From assembly GCA_026986235.1 (NCBI GenBank), contig JALSOY010000071.1, positions 1-15,424 of the forward strand: a stretch of DNA of 15,424 bases, given 5' to 3'. The first letter of the stretch is position 1; each line of letters opens with the position of its first letter. The position numbers were made by a program, and so were the translations under genes. Positions 1-7,594 of the stretch are shown piece by piece. Source of the DNA: Caldifarciminota bacterium (GTDB lineage Bacteria; Hydrothermota; Hydrothermia; B15-G9; WFZT01). The notes beneath the pieces were generated by a model, which was given only the letters and a program-made list of their open reading frames with translations, was not told the origin of the DNA and ran no database searches.

Positions 1-362
1 AAAGTTACATCGAGCCCCAGGTCCTGCAATATTTTTGCCATTTTCCTTGCTCTGTTGAGTCTTTCTTCCCTGAACGCGCGAAGAACACCGAGAAAGTCTT
101 CGTCTCCATAATCCATGTAGTATCCGAGAATGTGGACCTCCCTCCCATTTTCTTCTGAAGAAAGTTCAACTCCGGGAACGACCTCTTCGAGTCCCATCAG
201 CTTTCCATGGGCGATGGCCCTCTCCAGACACGCCACCGTGTCGTGATCTGTCACCGCAATCACCCTTATTCCCTTAAAAGCCGCCTTTTCTATAAGTTTT
301 TCAGGTGGATAGAGGCCATCAGAGCATGTGGTATGAGTATGAAGATCAACTACCCCATGGAT
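1..362 (-). CDS. PHP-domain metal-dependent phosphoesterase, partial (3' end outside window)
   Basis: About 118 residues of an N-terminal PHP domain are visible, and the gene continues past base 1. The reading frame gives DLHTHT followed by CSDG, then TDHDT and PGVELSSE, the metal-binding His/Asp/Glu motifs of the PHP family (the group with RNase AM/YciV and nucleoside-bisphosphate phosphatases), which hydrolyses phosphoesters using bound metal ions. The substrate cannot be told. It lies at the end of the DUF177-ftcD unit and overlaps ftcD. The frame is open back to a TGA at 387-389 but has no ATG, GTG or TTG before the HxH motif; the first is a GTG about 30 residues in, too late. Options are a rare ATC start at 360-362, preceded by AAAGG, or entry by a -1 slip from ftcD at GGGG (353-356). 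The family is clear, but the start is unresolved. Confidence 0.85.
   Translation of the reverse strand, partial: MHGVVDLHTHTTCSDGLYPPEKLIEKAAFKGIRVIAVTDHDTVACLERAIAHGKLMGLEEVVPGVELSSEENGREVHILGYYMDYGDEDFLGVLRAFREERLNRARKMAKILQDLGLDVT
350..358 (-). other. Possible -1 slip site at the ftcD stop codon
   Basis: On the minus strand the ftcD gene ends ATG GGG TAG. The four G bases at 353-356 let a glycine tRNA on GGG re-pair perfectly one base back, after which the frame reads GTA GTT GAT CTT, straight into the PHP motif DLHTHT. One extra G would also fuse the two genes in frame. What is seen is the homopolymer, the stop and the missing start. That slippage really occurs is inference; a sequencing or assembly error of one G is an equally simple explanation. 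Confidence 0.4.
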
Positions 363-1861
363 TCGTAAACCTTTTTGATAACTCCCTCAATCTCATTATA
401 GAATGTGGTATCCATCCCGTTTACTTTCTCACGGATTTTGTTGACGAAATCCTGATCTTTTATCGATCCCAGGTTTATAACGACATTCATCTTGGCACCT
501 TCGTAAGCGGCCCTTGCCTGCAGGGCTGCAACTCCTACATCTGAAACCGCGTTTTTGTTGCCATGCTCGGCAAGGGTTTTAAGATGCTCAAGCGTACTGA
601 AAGCCAGCTCCATGGTGGCGAGAGGCACTTCCGTGGCTTTTTTCAATGCATTCTGTATAGCGTTCTGCCTTTCTCTTTTCTCTTCATCTGTCCCTTTCGG
701 TAGTTTGAAACTTTCCATTACCCTGTTGAATGCCTCGGTGTCTTCCCTCATGAGCTCAACCGACCTTTTTATTCCGGCATAGGCCTTTTCCTGAACATCT
801 TTGGCGATTTCCCATGAATCTTTATACTTCTTACTTTTCAGAGTGAGTCCGGATACCATGGAGATGAGGGCATAGGATAGAGCGAGAGATAACGCGGATG
901 CCGAGCCACCTCCGGGAGTGGGAGTGGGCAGGGAGAGTTCCGTGACGAACTCTTCAACGGGATTGTCGTAACCCAGTCTGTTTTCAAGTATCTGATCTTC
1001 ATTGAAGTTTTCAAGTCGAAGGTAAAAGTCTGCCACCTGTGTGAGGGCCTTTTGTGGGATAAGTCCCACAACCTCCGATCCTATAACAGGTACGCCGTAC
1101 CTCTCTGCGAGTAATTTAACAAGTTCGAATGCGAGATACACCGGGGACTTTTCAAAATCCACCAGGTTCATTGAAACCTGCACTATACCTCTGTTTTTGA
1201 GCTCAAATCCCAGAGCTTTGACTGCAGAAAGGCCTCCGTGCTTTGCCCTTACCCGCCTTGCAATCTTTTTGGCTATTGAAATGTCGTTTGTTCCGAGGTT
1301 GACATTGTAAGCGATCAGGAACTTACGGACACCCACGACGGTGGCACCTGCTGTGGGGTGTAACTCTGCGGGACCGTAGTCGGGTTTTCTTGCAGGATCG
1401 GTTTTGACAGCCTCTTTCAGACCTTCAAACTCACCTTTTCTTATCCAGGCGAGGTCTCTTCTTTCGGGTCTCGTCGCTGCCTCTTCGTAGAGATATACAG
1501 GGATTTTTAGCTCCTCTGCAATTCTCCTGCCGAGTTTGTTGGCAAGTTCCACACATTCTTCGACGGTAATGTCCTTTAGAGGCACGAAAGGAATGACATC
1601 AGTTGCACCAATCCTTGGATGAGCTCCCTGGTGTTTGTTAAGATCGATCAACTCCGCAGCCTTTTTTGTGGCATTGAATGCCGCCTCCACAGCGGCATCA
1701 GGCGGAGCAACGAAAGTTACCACACTGCGATTGTGGTCAGGATCCATTTCCATGTCCAGAAGTTTAACTCCTGGAACTTTCGTTATCTCTGCAACGATTT
1801 TATTAACCACTTCTTCATTTCGACCTTCTGAGAAATTCGGGACGACTTCAACGAGTTTCAT
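350..1861 (-). CDS. ftcD: Bifunctional glutamate formimidoyltransferase / formiminotetrahydrofolate cyclodeaminase
   Basis: 503 residues, close to the usual ~540 of the two-domain enzyme. The N-terminal half (about 1-300) is the formimidoyltransferase, which moves the formimino group of formiminoglutamate (from histidine breakdown) to tetrahydrofolate. It carries the signature HxGAHPRIGA, with His81 at the place of the catalytic histidine of the mammalian enzyme, and PNFSEG at 8-13. The C-terminal part (about 305-503) is the cyclodeaminase, opening with PTPGGGSA (314-321), which releases ammonia to give methenyl-THF. The start is ATG with an excellent AAAGGAGG Shine-Dalgarno. It lies 14 bases after the DUF177 gene, so they are probably co-transcribed. 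No other histidine-degradation gene is in view, so a role in one-carbon folate supply is also possible. The stop codon region overlaps the PHP frame. Confidence 0.95.
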   Translation of the reverse strand: MKLVEVVPNFSEGRNEEVVNKIVAEITKVPGVKLLDMEMDPDHNRSVVTFVAPPDAAVEAAFNATKKAAELIDLNKHQGAHPRIGATDVIPFVPLKDITVEECVELANKLGRRIAEELKIPVYLYEEAATRPERRDLAWIRKGEFEGLKEAVKTDPARKPDYGPAELHPTAGATVVGVRKFLIAYNVNLGTNDISIAKKIARRVRAKHGGLSAVKALGFELKNRGIVQVSMNLVDFEKSPVYLAFELVKLLAERYGVPVIGSEVVGLIPQKALTQVADFYLRLENFNEDQILENRLGYDNPVEEFVTELSLPTPTPGGGSASALSLALSYALISMVSGLTLKSKKYKDSWEIAKDVQEKAYAGIKRSVELMREDTEAFNRVMESFKLPKGTDEEKRERQNAIQNALKKATEVPLATMELAFSTLEHLKTLAEHGNKNAVSDVGVAALQARAAYEGAKMNVVINLGSIKDQDFVNKIREKVNGMDTTFYNEIEGVIKKVYESMG

Positions 1862-1875
1862 GTCAAAAACCTCCT

Positions 1876-2403
1876 TTAAAGGCCAAGTTTTGACTTCAGC
1901 TCAAGGAGTTTTGCCATCCTGGTGTCCAGTTTTGGCTGATTCATGTGTTCACAGGTCTCGTAATTCCAGTTGGCGCCGCAAACCGGACACAGGCCCCTGC
2001 AATCAGGTTTGCATAGTGGTTTCATGGGCACAGAGAGGATGACTATCTCCCTGACAAATGGAACAACATCAATTTCATCCGTTTCGATAAAGTGGGTAAA
2101 AATATCCTTCTCTTTCAAAGACTTTTCCGGGGAAAATGGCTCTCTGCCGATTTTGATGTAATAGGTTTCGCTTTCGTTGAACTCCTTATCGAATTCGTCA
2201 AGACAACGGGCGCATGTAAGCCGGAGTTTATAGCTGGCCTCAAGGGTCAGTTCAACATTCCTGCCGGATTTTATAGCCTTTATGTAAAGATTTAACCTGC
2301 CAAGAAGCTGGAAGTCCTTGCTCTGGAGTTCCAGCTCCTCTCCGTCGTAAGATGCCCAGAATTCATTTAAACCGGGTTTCAGGTCCTCTAACTGTAATTT
2401 CAA
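1876..2403 (-). CDS. DUF177/YceD family protein
   Basis: 175 residues with the DUF177 (COG1399) layout: a beta-rich N-terminal half, CARC at 64-67, and the diagnostic cysteine cluster CKPDCRGLCPVCG at 131-143 followed by a further Cys at 151, then the typical ending DTRMAKLLELK. YceD of E. coli and plant relatives are linked to 23S rRNA accumulation; the cysteines probably bind zinc. The start chosen is TTG at 2401-2403, because AAGGGGTGATC at 2407-2417 is a near-complete match to the 16S 3' end at the right distance. An upstream GTG (2410-2412) lies inside that site and would add three residues. Family members usually sit directly before rpmF (ribosomal protein L32); here ftcD follows instead. 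No clear promoter was found on its upstream side. Confidence 0.88.
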   Translation of the reverse strand: MKLQLEDLKPGLNEFWASYDGEELELQSKDFQLLGRLNLYIKAIKSGRNVELTLEASYKLRLTCARCLDEFDKEFNESETYYIKIGREPFSPEKSLKEKDIFTHFIETDEIDVVPFVREIVILSVPMKPLCKPDCRGLCPVCGANWNYETCEHMNQPKLDTRMAKLLELKSKLGL

Positions 2404-2406
2404 TTT

Positions 2407-2417
2407 GATCACCCCTT
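2407..2417 (-). promoter_or_regulatory. Extended Shine-Dalgarno that decides the DUF177 start
   Basis: The minus strand reads AAGGGGTGATC, then AAA, then TTG. The GGTGATC half pairs without mismatch to the usual 16S rRNA 3' end. This favours TTG at 2403 over GTG at 2412, which lies within the pairing stretch. Confidence 0.5.
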
Positions 2418-2526
2418 TGGTGTGGAATGGTTAATATGATCGAGCCATTTGCGGGAATACTCAAGTATAAGGTTCCGCCCCCACTTTCCGGTAGCCCTTC
2501 TGCAGGAGCAGGTAAGAGTCCTGTGT

Positions 2527-2555
2527 TTGACACTTTTGAGGGTGGATTTTATCTT
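2527..2555 (+). promoter_or_regulatory. Promoter of the dacB-namZ pair
   Basis: TTGACA at 2527-2532 and TATCTT at 2550-2555 are separated by exactly 17 bases. Expected transcription start is near 2562, only about three bases before the dacB ATG at 2565, so the message would be practically leaderless. No good Shine-Dalgarno stands in the normal window before that ATG, which agrees. The reading frame is open further upstream to 2427, but the extra 46 residues would run through this promoter and destroy the lipoprotein signal. Confidence 0.6.
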
Positions 2556-2564
2556 TTCATTACT

Positions 2565-3956
2565 ATGAAAAGACTCGTCGTAATTTTAACCCTTTTAGCT
2601 GGTTGCACCAGCAGACCTGTTCTTAACACTTCACACGGTCTGTCTCAGGACATCGATCTCATACTTCGTGACACCATTCTCAGGACGGCGACTGTAGGTA
2701 TAAAAGTTTTAGATCTCCAGACAGGGGAGACGGTTTACGAGAAAAATCCTGGTAAACTCCTGCTTCCTGCGTCAAACGGTAAGATTTTTACAGCGGCCAC
2801 GGCTCTGTACTACCTCGGCCCATGGTTCAGAACCCACACTGATTTTTTCGCAGATTCTGAAGGAAATCTTTTTGTCAAGGGTTACGGTGACATGGGGTTC
2901 ACCTACAGAGACCTTCTTTATGTAGCGGAGATTTTACGGCAGAAGCTTGAAAAGCCCCCTCGATGTATCTATGTTGACGGATCTTATTTCGATTCCCTGA
3001 AAATAGGGCAGGGCTGGATGTGGGACGACCTCCAGTACTATTATTCCTCAAGGATTTCTGCCCTCTCAGTTGACGAAAATGTGGTGTCCATATTTATAAC
3101 TCCCGGTAAATCTTACGGTTTCAGACCTGAGGTCAGGACTTTCCCATCTTCCAGATTTTTCAGGATAGTGAACGAGGCAGTCACCGTGTCAGATACTGAT
3201 TCCCTTAAACTCACCGTGGCACTGAAGCCAGTTGATGGACAGGAGGTAATCTTTGTTGAGGGTCAGATCCCTGGAAATTCTGTTACACGCAGGTATGTGA
3301 GGAGCTACGATTTACCTGAGAAATTTTTCGGCTATCACCTTGGAGAACTTTTAAGCGATAGTTTTAACGGTTGTGTTCGTGAGACCACATTTGTTGTGGA
3401 CTCAACTCTTGATACACTTCTGATTTTACCTTCGAGGCCTCTATCCGAGCTGGTGAGGGAGATGATGAAATGGAGCTCGAATTTTAAGGCAGAGTGTATT
3501 TTGAAGCTTACCGCTGCTGAACTTCTTGGGCCGCCGGGAAGTGCCAGAAAGGGGATTTCCCTCGTAAAGAGGCTTCTCGATATGGCGGGGGTAGATACCA
3601 CGAAGTTCAGGCTTGTTGACGGGTCAGGGCTATCAAGGTACGACCTCGTTTCTGCGGACATCATCACAAAGCTACTTTACCTTGCTTACAGGAAATTTTC
3701 GTTTGCACCTGAGTTTCTCACATCCATGCCTATCGGTGGAAGGGATGGAACTCTCAGAAAGCGCTTCACTGAAAAAAGGGTGTTTGTCAGGGCAAAGACG
3801 GGGACCATGACATCCGTTTCCTCGCTCTCCGGGTATCTGGAGACAAATTCAGGCAGGAAACTGGCGTTCTCCATCATAATAAACAACTTTATCGGTAGCG
3901 TAAGGCTTGCAAAAGGGATTGAAGACAGAATCGTTTTGAGGTTAAAGGAACTTTAG
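2565..3956 (+). CDS. dacB: D-alanyl-D-alanine carboxypeptidase/endopeptidase, PBP4 (S13) family, lipoprotein
   Basis: 463 residues. The start at 2565 gives MKRLVVILTLLAGC, a lipoprotein signal with lipobox LAGC and lipidated Cys14. The following residue is Thr, so outer-membrane or periplasmic anchoring is likely. The three penicillin-binding motifs are present: SNGK (Ser70, Lys73), SSN (304-306; usually SDN in this family) and KTG (411-413), plus the family-typical VDGSGLSRYD near 351-360. PBP4 enzymes trim the terminal D-Ala of peptidoglycan stem peptides or cut D-Ala-meso-DAP cross-links in the periplasm. The stop TAG is followed at once by the ATG of the NamZ-like gene, so the two are co-transcribed and presumably act together in wall turnover. 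Length and motif spacing fit an intact enzyme; the Ser in place of Asp in the second motif is a mild variant. Confidence 0.92.
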   Translation: MKRLVVILTLLAGCTSRPVLNTSHGLSQDIDLILRDTILRTATVGIKVLDLQTGETVYEKNPGKLLLPASNGKIFTAATALYYLGPWFRTHTDFFADSEGNLFVKGYGDMGFTYRDLLYVAEILRQKLEKPPRCIYVDGSYFDSLKIGQGWMWDDLQYYYSSRISALSVDENVVSIFITPGKSYGFRPEVRTFPSSRFFRIVNEAVTVSDTDSLKLTVALKPVDGQEVIFVEGQIPGNSVTRRYVRSYDLPEKFFGYHLGELLSDSFNGCVRETTFVVDSTLDTLLILPSRPLSELVREMMKWSSNFKAECILKLTAAELLGPPGSARKGISLVKRLLDMAGVDTTKFRLVDGSGLSRYDLVSADIITKLLYLAYRKFSFAPEFLTSMPIGGRDGTLRKRFTEKRVFVRAKTGTMTSVSSLSGYLETNSGRKLAFSIIINNFIGSVRLAKGIEDRIVLRLKEL

Positions 3957-5072
3957 ATGAGGATATTAAACGGAATCGATGTGCTCCTCAGGGACTTCCC
4001 TTCCTATTTAAAAAAGTCCAGTATAGCGTACTTTACAAACAGGAGCGGGGTTACACACGATTACAGGCCAGGATACATCGCAATGATTGAAAAAGGCGTC
4101 AGGATAAAGTTTTTGCTTACCCCTGAACACGGTCTCTACGGGGCATTTCAGGCAGGTGAGGAGGTCAAAGAGACCCTCGATCCTTTAACCGGCATTCCGG
4201 TTGTTTCGACCTACGGGAAAAAAAGTTTAAGTGCAATAGCCGAAGGCGTGGATGTCGTCATATTCGACATTCAGGATATAGGTCTCAGGTTCTACACATA
4301 TGTAAGTTCTCTGAAACTTCTACTTGAGAGTGTGGAAAACCAGAAGGTTATTGTCCTTGATAGAATAAATCCCCTCGGCAGGAAGGTTGAGGGAGGGTTG
4401 ATCGAAGAGGATTACAGGTCGTTTGTGGGATCCGTGGATGTACCCATCAGGCACGGGTTGACCATCGGCGAGATGGCGAGGTTTATTGCGAAGGATCTTG
4501 ATGTTGATCTTGAGATCGTCGGGGTCGAAGGGTGGCACGGCGAATCCATTTATGAGATTGAAGATTATCCTTTTATTCCGCCCTCTCCGGCTATAAACTC
4601 ATGGGATACCATTTTTTTCTACATGCTAACCGTGTTTTTTGAGGGTTCCAATGTATCTGAGGGGAGAGGGACATACAATCCGTTCAGGATTTTTGGAGCC
4701 CCCTACTTCGATCTGCGTGATTACATCAACCTTGAGGGTCTTTTTATGGAGCAGTACAGGTTTCTTCCGCTGGAATTCATACCCACATCTTCCAAACATT
4801 CAGGGGAAGTTTGCAGGGGGTTTGAGATTGTGCCCTTAAAAAAATTTGGGGAATTTTCTGTATTTGATGGAGTAATCCTGTTTCTTTCAATCAGAGAACT
4901 GTATCCTGAGGATTTTGAGCTTATAAAGTACAGCGATCGTTTTTTTATCGATCTTTTAACGGGGACCGACCTCGTACGAAAAAACGACGAGTCTTTTATT
5001 GATAGATGGCTAAAAGAAGCTGAGAGATTTCGTGAGGAGAGGAGGGAATTTTTACTATATCCAGGCGATTGA
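3957..5072 (+). CDS. namZ: DUF1343 family exo-beta-N-acetylmuramidase-like protein (NamZ)
   Basis: 371 residues with the conserved blocks of DUF1343 (PF07075): TPEHG (55-59), FDIQDIGLRFYTY (103-115), LDRINPLG (134-141), RHGLTIGEM (165-173) and FFEGSNVSEGRGT (227-239). Characterised members (NamZ/YbbC) release N-acetylmuramic acid from the non-reducing end of peptidoglycan fragments. It starts one base after the dacB stop; the Shine-Dalgarno AAAGGAA lies inside the dacB end. Unlike many relatives, it has no N-terminal signal peptide, so it should act in the cytoplasm on imported muropeptides, unless export is by another route. Its last 18 bases overlap the end of the convergent lpxH gene, with no terminator hairpin between them. 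The family call is firm; the exact activity is inferred from relatives. Confidence 0.87.
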   Translation: MRILNGIDVLLRDFPSYLKKSSIAYFTNRSGVTHDYRPGYIAMIEKGVRIKFLLTPEHGLYGAFQAGEEVKETLDPLTGIPVVSTYGKKSLSAIAEGVDVVIFDIQDIGLRFYTYVSSLKLLLESVENQKVIVLDRINPLGRKVEGGLIEEDYRSFVGSVDVPIRHGLTIGEMARFIAKDLDVDLEIVGVEGWHGESIYEIEDYPFIPPSPAINSWDTIFFYMLTVFFEGSNVSEGRGTYNPFRIFGAPYFDLRDYINLEGLFMEQYRFLPLEFIPTSSKHSGEVCRGFEIVPLKKFGEFSVFDGVILFLSIRELYPEDFELIKYSDRFFIDLLTGTDLVRKNDESFIDRWLKEAERFREERREFLLYPGD

Positions 5073-5795
5073 GGTTTTTCCCCCTTCAAGGAAATAAGCC
5101 AGTGTGAGGCCTTTTTCATCGACTATTCCATAGGTGAAGTGCCAGAGCCAGTCTCCAGTTGAGAGGAAAATCCCTTCTTCAAACTCCTGAATGTAAGGAT
5201 AGTGGATGTGACCGTGAACGACTGCGTCGTATCCGTCCTTCAGGATTTCGATGACAGATGGGTTAACGGGGTTTTTCAGCTCCTGGCGTAGGGATCTAAC
5301 CCTTGATCGTTTTGAAACGAACTTTGCAAGTGCGACTCCGAGATCAGGGTGCAGAATTTTGTAAAGTAATTTTGATACCCTGTTTCCCATTACGATTCTC
5401 GTGAGTCTTCCGCCAAGATCGGTTTTTCTCAGCACATCTCCATGTGCCATGAAAATTTTCCTCCCTTTGATTTCAAGTTCGAATTCGCAGGGATAGACTT
5501 CGATACCGAGGGATTCGATGAATCCGTTGGCCCACATGTCGTGGTTACCCCCAACGAAGACGACCCTCCTGTTCCGTGCAAACTCCGAGATTGCTTTGAG
5601 CACATCAAAGTACCCGGATGGGATCACATGGTGGTATTCGAACCAGAAGTCGAATATGTCGCCAAGGAGAACGAGGGCGTCACTATCGCTCTCTATGGAT
5701 TCTAAAAAGTTAAAGAACAGTTTCCGTCTCTCTCTATCTGGATGCTCCTGGAGCTCAAGACCGAAGTGAGTGTCAGAAACCACATAAACCTTCAC
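5055..5795 (-). CDS. lpxH: UDP-2,3-diacylglucosamine diphosphatase-like metallophosphoesterase
   Basis: 246 residues, the usual LpxH length. Metal-binding motifs appear in order: SDTH (Asp8, His10), GDIFDFWFEY (Asp46), GGNHD (82-86), AHGD (His118) and HGHIH (194-198), then TGDWLWH near 213. The FDFWFEY and GDW signatures are those of LpxH, which cleaves UDP-2,3-diacylglucosamine to lipid X in lipid A synthesis at the inner membrane face. This points to an outer membrane with LPS. The start is GTG with GAGGGAG six bases ahead, and it overlaps the stop of the preceding small membrane gene (GTGA). It is the last gene of the pil unit and converges with namZ, overlapping it by 18 bases. A related phosphoesterase such as an LpxH2-type enzyme cannot be excluded. 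Confidence 0.87.
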   Translation of the reverse strand: MKVYVVSDTHFGLELQEHPDRERRKLFFNFLESIESDSDALVLLGDIFDFWFEYHHVIPSGYFDVLKAISEFARNRRVVFVGGNHDMWANGFIESLGIEVYPCEFELEIKGRKIFMAHGDVLRKTDLGGRLTRIVMGNRVSKLLYKILHPDLGVALAKFVSKRSRVRSLRQELKNPVNPSVIEILKDGYDAVVHGHIHYPYIQEFEEGIFLSTGDWLWHFTYGIVDEKGLTLAYFLEGGKTSIAWI

Positions 5796-6160
5796 TTTAA
5801 ACTCCCTCTCAATTTCCTGTTAAACGAGATAAAGTATAGAGCTACCAGAGGTTCTGAGACAAAGAGGGGAATAAGTGCGTAAAATCCGGCGTTGAACTTC
5901 CAGAGGAGCAGAATTGCGGAATTGAAAAATATAGAGAGCATGCTCAATCCCACTGTCAGAATGTATGTATGTACCTCTTTTCTTGTGAGGGTGCGAGAAA
6001 GATGTTTTGCATAGATAAAAGGAAGAAAGCTGCCAGCAACGGGTATGAGATAGATAAACAGGGTATTGAGTTTAACGGAAAACCCGGGATTACCGAGGTA
6101 GTAAGACAGGAGGACCAGGATAGATTCAGGTAGAATGACAACGAGAATGAATATGCCCAT
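5792..6160 (-). CDS. Small four-helix membrane protein, unknown function
   Basis: 122 residues, not recognised. Hydrophobic stretches at about 2-21, 32-51, 65-87 and 92-113 predict four membrane helices, with basic loops (RTLTRKEVH at 56-64 and RKLRGSLK at the end) that should face the cytoplasm. It lies 30 bases after pilR, with no promoter or terminator in between and only a weak ribosome site, and its stop overlaps the lpxH start (GTGA), so it is part of the operon and translationally coupled to lpxH. Its size and topology could suit an accessory membrane subunit of the envelope or pilus machinery, but no motif supports any given function. That it is a real gene is supported by clean packing between two certain genes. 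Confidence 0.75.
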   Translation of the reverse strand: MGIFILVVILPESILVLLSYYLGNPGFSVKLNTLFIYLIPVAGSFLPFIYAKHLSRTLTRKEVHTYILTVGLSMLSIFFNSAILLLWKFNAGFYALIPLFVSEPLVALYFISFNRKLRGSLK

Positions 6161-6190
6161 GATGGGATATTTTAAACAAAGAGGCTGATA

Positions 6191-7594
6191 TTATCTATCA
6201 GGAGGAGTGATCCCGTAGCTTTTCAACTTCCTGTAAAGTGTGGATGCGTCGATCCCCAGCGCTTCGGCCGCCCTTTTCCGATTCCAGTCAAAGGCCTCCA
6301 GGGCCTTTAGAATGTACCTCCTTTCCACTTCCTCCAGTGGTAGAACTGATTCAGGCGTGATGGCTTCAATATCCTTTTCCGAGATCTGGTCAATCTGGAG
6401 TTCATCTTTTATGTGGTCTGGCAGGACATCAATGTCTATAGTTTCGTCAGTGGACATGATGTACATGTTCTCAAGGACATTTTCGAGTTCTCTGATGTTT
6501 CCGGGCCAGGAGTAGTGAATTAGGGTGCTCAGTGCCCGGTGAGTAAGACTTTTGGGTTTACCACCGTACTTTTGCTGGAATCGCTTTAAAAAGTGAGTTA
6601 TAAGGAGAGGGATGTCGTCCTTTCTTTCTCTAAGGGGTGGGATGTGTATGTGAACGACATTTAGCCTGTAAAACAGGTCTTCTCGAAATTTTTTATCCTC
6701 AACGAGTCCTTTAAGATCTTTGTTTGTTGCAGCGATAACCCTTATGTCAACTCTTTCGAGTCTGGTGGAGCCGAGGGGATAGAATTCTCCGTACTGGAGG
6801 ATTCTGAGGAGTCTGACCTGTAGTTTGGGAGACGCCTCTCCTATTTCGTCAAGAAAGATGGTACCTCCATCTGCCTCCTTGAAAAACCCGATTTTCTTCC
6901 TATCTGCTCCAGTGAAGGCCCCCTTTTCGTGGCCAAACAGTTCGCTTTCTACGATGTCATCTGGTAACGAACCTATGTTTACGGCAACAAATTTTCTTCC
7001 TGCCCTTCTGCTCAGGTTGTGTATAAGACGGGCGATCAATTCTTTCCCTGTCCCACTTTCACCGGTAATGAGTACTGTTGCGTCTGTCGGTGCGACTTTT
7101 CTTGCTATTTCCAGGACTTTCTGAAATTTCCTGTTGTTCCCTATGATCTCTCTACTCAGGGCTTCAAGGTTTCTGTAATGTTCAATTTCCCTCTTCAGCT
7201 GCAGGTTCTCGAGCCTTACCCTCCTCGTTTCCAGAGCCCTGCGGGTGTGGATCTTTATCTCCTCGAGCTTCAATGGTTTTGTGAGATAGTTGTACGCCCC
7301 GAGTTTTATTGCCTCCACAGCCGTATCAATTGTGCCGTGCCCCGTGATGATGACAACCTGTATGTAAGGATCGAATTCTTTGATGTATCTCAGGATGTCA
7401 ATCCCTGTTTCTTCGTGACCTTTAAAAACGAGATCTAAAAGGACCAGGTCAGGTTGCCACTTCGTTACGACCTCTTTTGCCTCCTCCGGAGTAGCCGCCT
7501 TTTTTATCTCGTATCCTTCCTCCTTCAAAATTGCCGTAAGGATGGTGAGGATGTTTAACTCGTCGTCAACTATCAGTACCTTTTCTCTCTTCAT
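6191..7594 (-). CDS. pilR: Sigma-54-dependent response regulator, PilR/NtrC family
   Basis: 467 residues from the ATG at 7592-7594, which has AGGAG eight bases ahead; a TTG six bases upstream is too close to that site. Residue numbers here count from that TTG (two more than the ATG count). The receiver domain (about 7-120) has the acidic pair DDE, phospho-acceptor Asp56, Thr86 and Lys108. The AAA+ domain (about 150-375) has Walker A GESGTGKE (180-187), the sigma-54 contact loop GAFTGA (227-232), Walker B GGTIFLDE (245-252) and arginine-finger region FREDLFYRLN. A Fis-type helix-turn-helix ends the protein (about 438-461). It activates sigma-54 promoters when phosphorylated, classically pilA. 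The gene overlaps the end of the kinase gene by 29 bases, so the pair is co-translated. Confidence 0.93.
   Translation of the reverse strand: MKREKVLIVDDELNILTILTAILKEEGYEIKKAATPEEAKEVVTKWQPDLVLLDLVFKGHEETGIDILRYIKEFDPYIQVVIITGHGTIDTAVEAIKLGAYNYLTKPLKLEEIKIHTRRALETRRVRLENLQLKREIEHYRNLEALSREIIGNNRKFQKVLEIARKVAPTDATVLITGESGTGKELIARLIHNLSRRAGRKFVAVNIGSLPDDIVESELFGHEKGAFTGADRKKIGFFKEADGGTIFLDEIGEASPKLQVRLLRILQYGEFYPLGSTRLERVDIRVIAATNKDLKGLVEDKKFREDLFYRLNVVHIHIPPLRERKDDIPLLITHFLKRFQQKYGGKPKSLTHRALSTLIHYSWPGNIRELENVLENMYIMSTDETIDIDVLPDHIKDELQIDQISEKDIEAITPESVLPLEEVERRYILKALEAFDWNRKRAAEALGIDASTLYRKLKSYGITPPDR

Noticed and set aside
2427..2564. Upstream extension of the dacB frame by 46 residues (GTG at 2427)
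   Set aside because: It would cover the promoter, has no convincing ribosome site, and would bury the lipoprotein signal that begins at 2565.
5040..5075. Terminator between the convergent NamZ-like gene and lpxH
   Set aside because: The genes overlap by 18 bases and no GC-rich hairpin with a T-run can be seen on either strand.
4721..5119. 132-codon frame on the minus strand across the end of the NamZ-like gene
   Set aside because: Antisense shadow: composition is Ser/Arg rich, no family motif, and it overlaps two certain genes.
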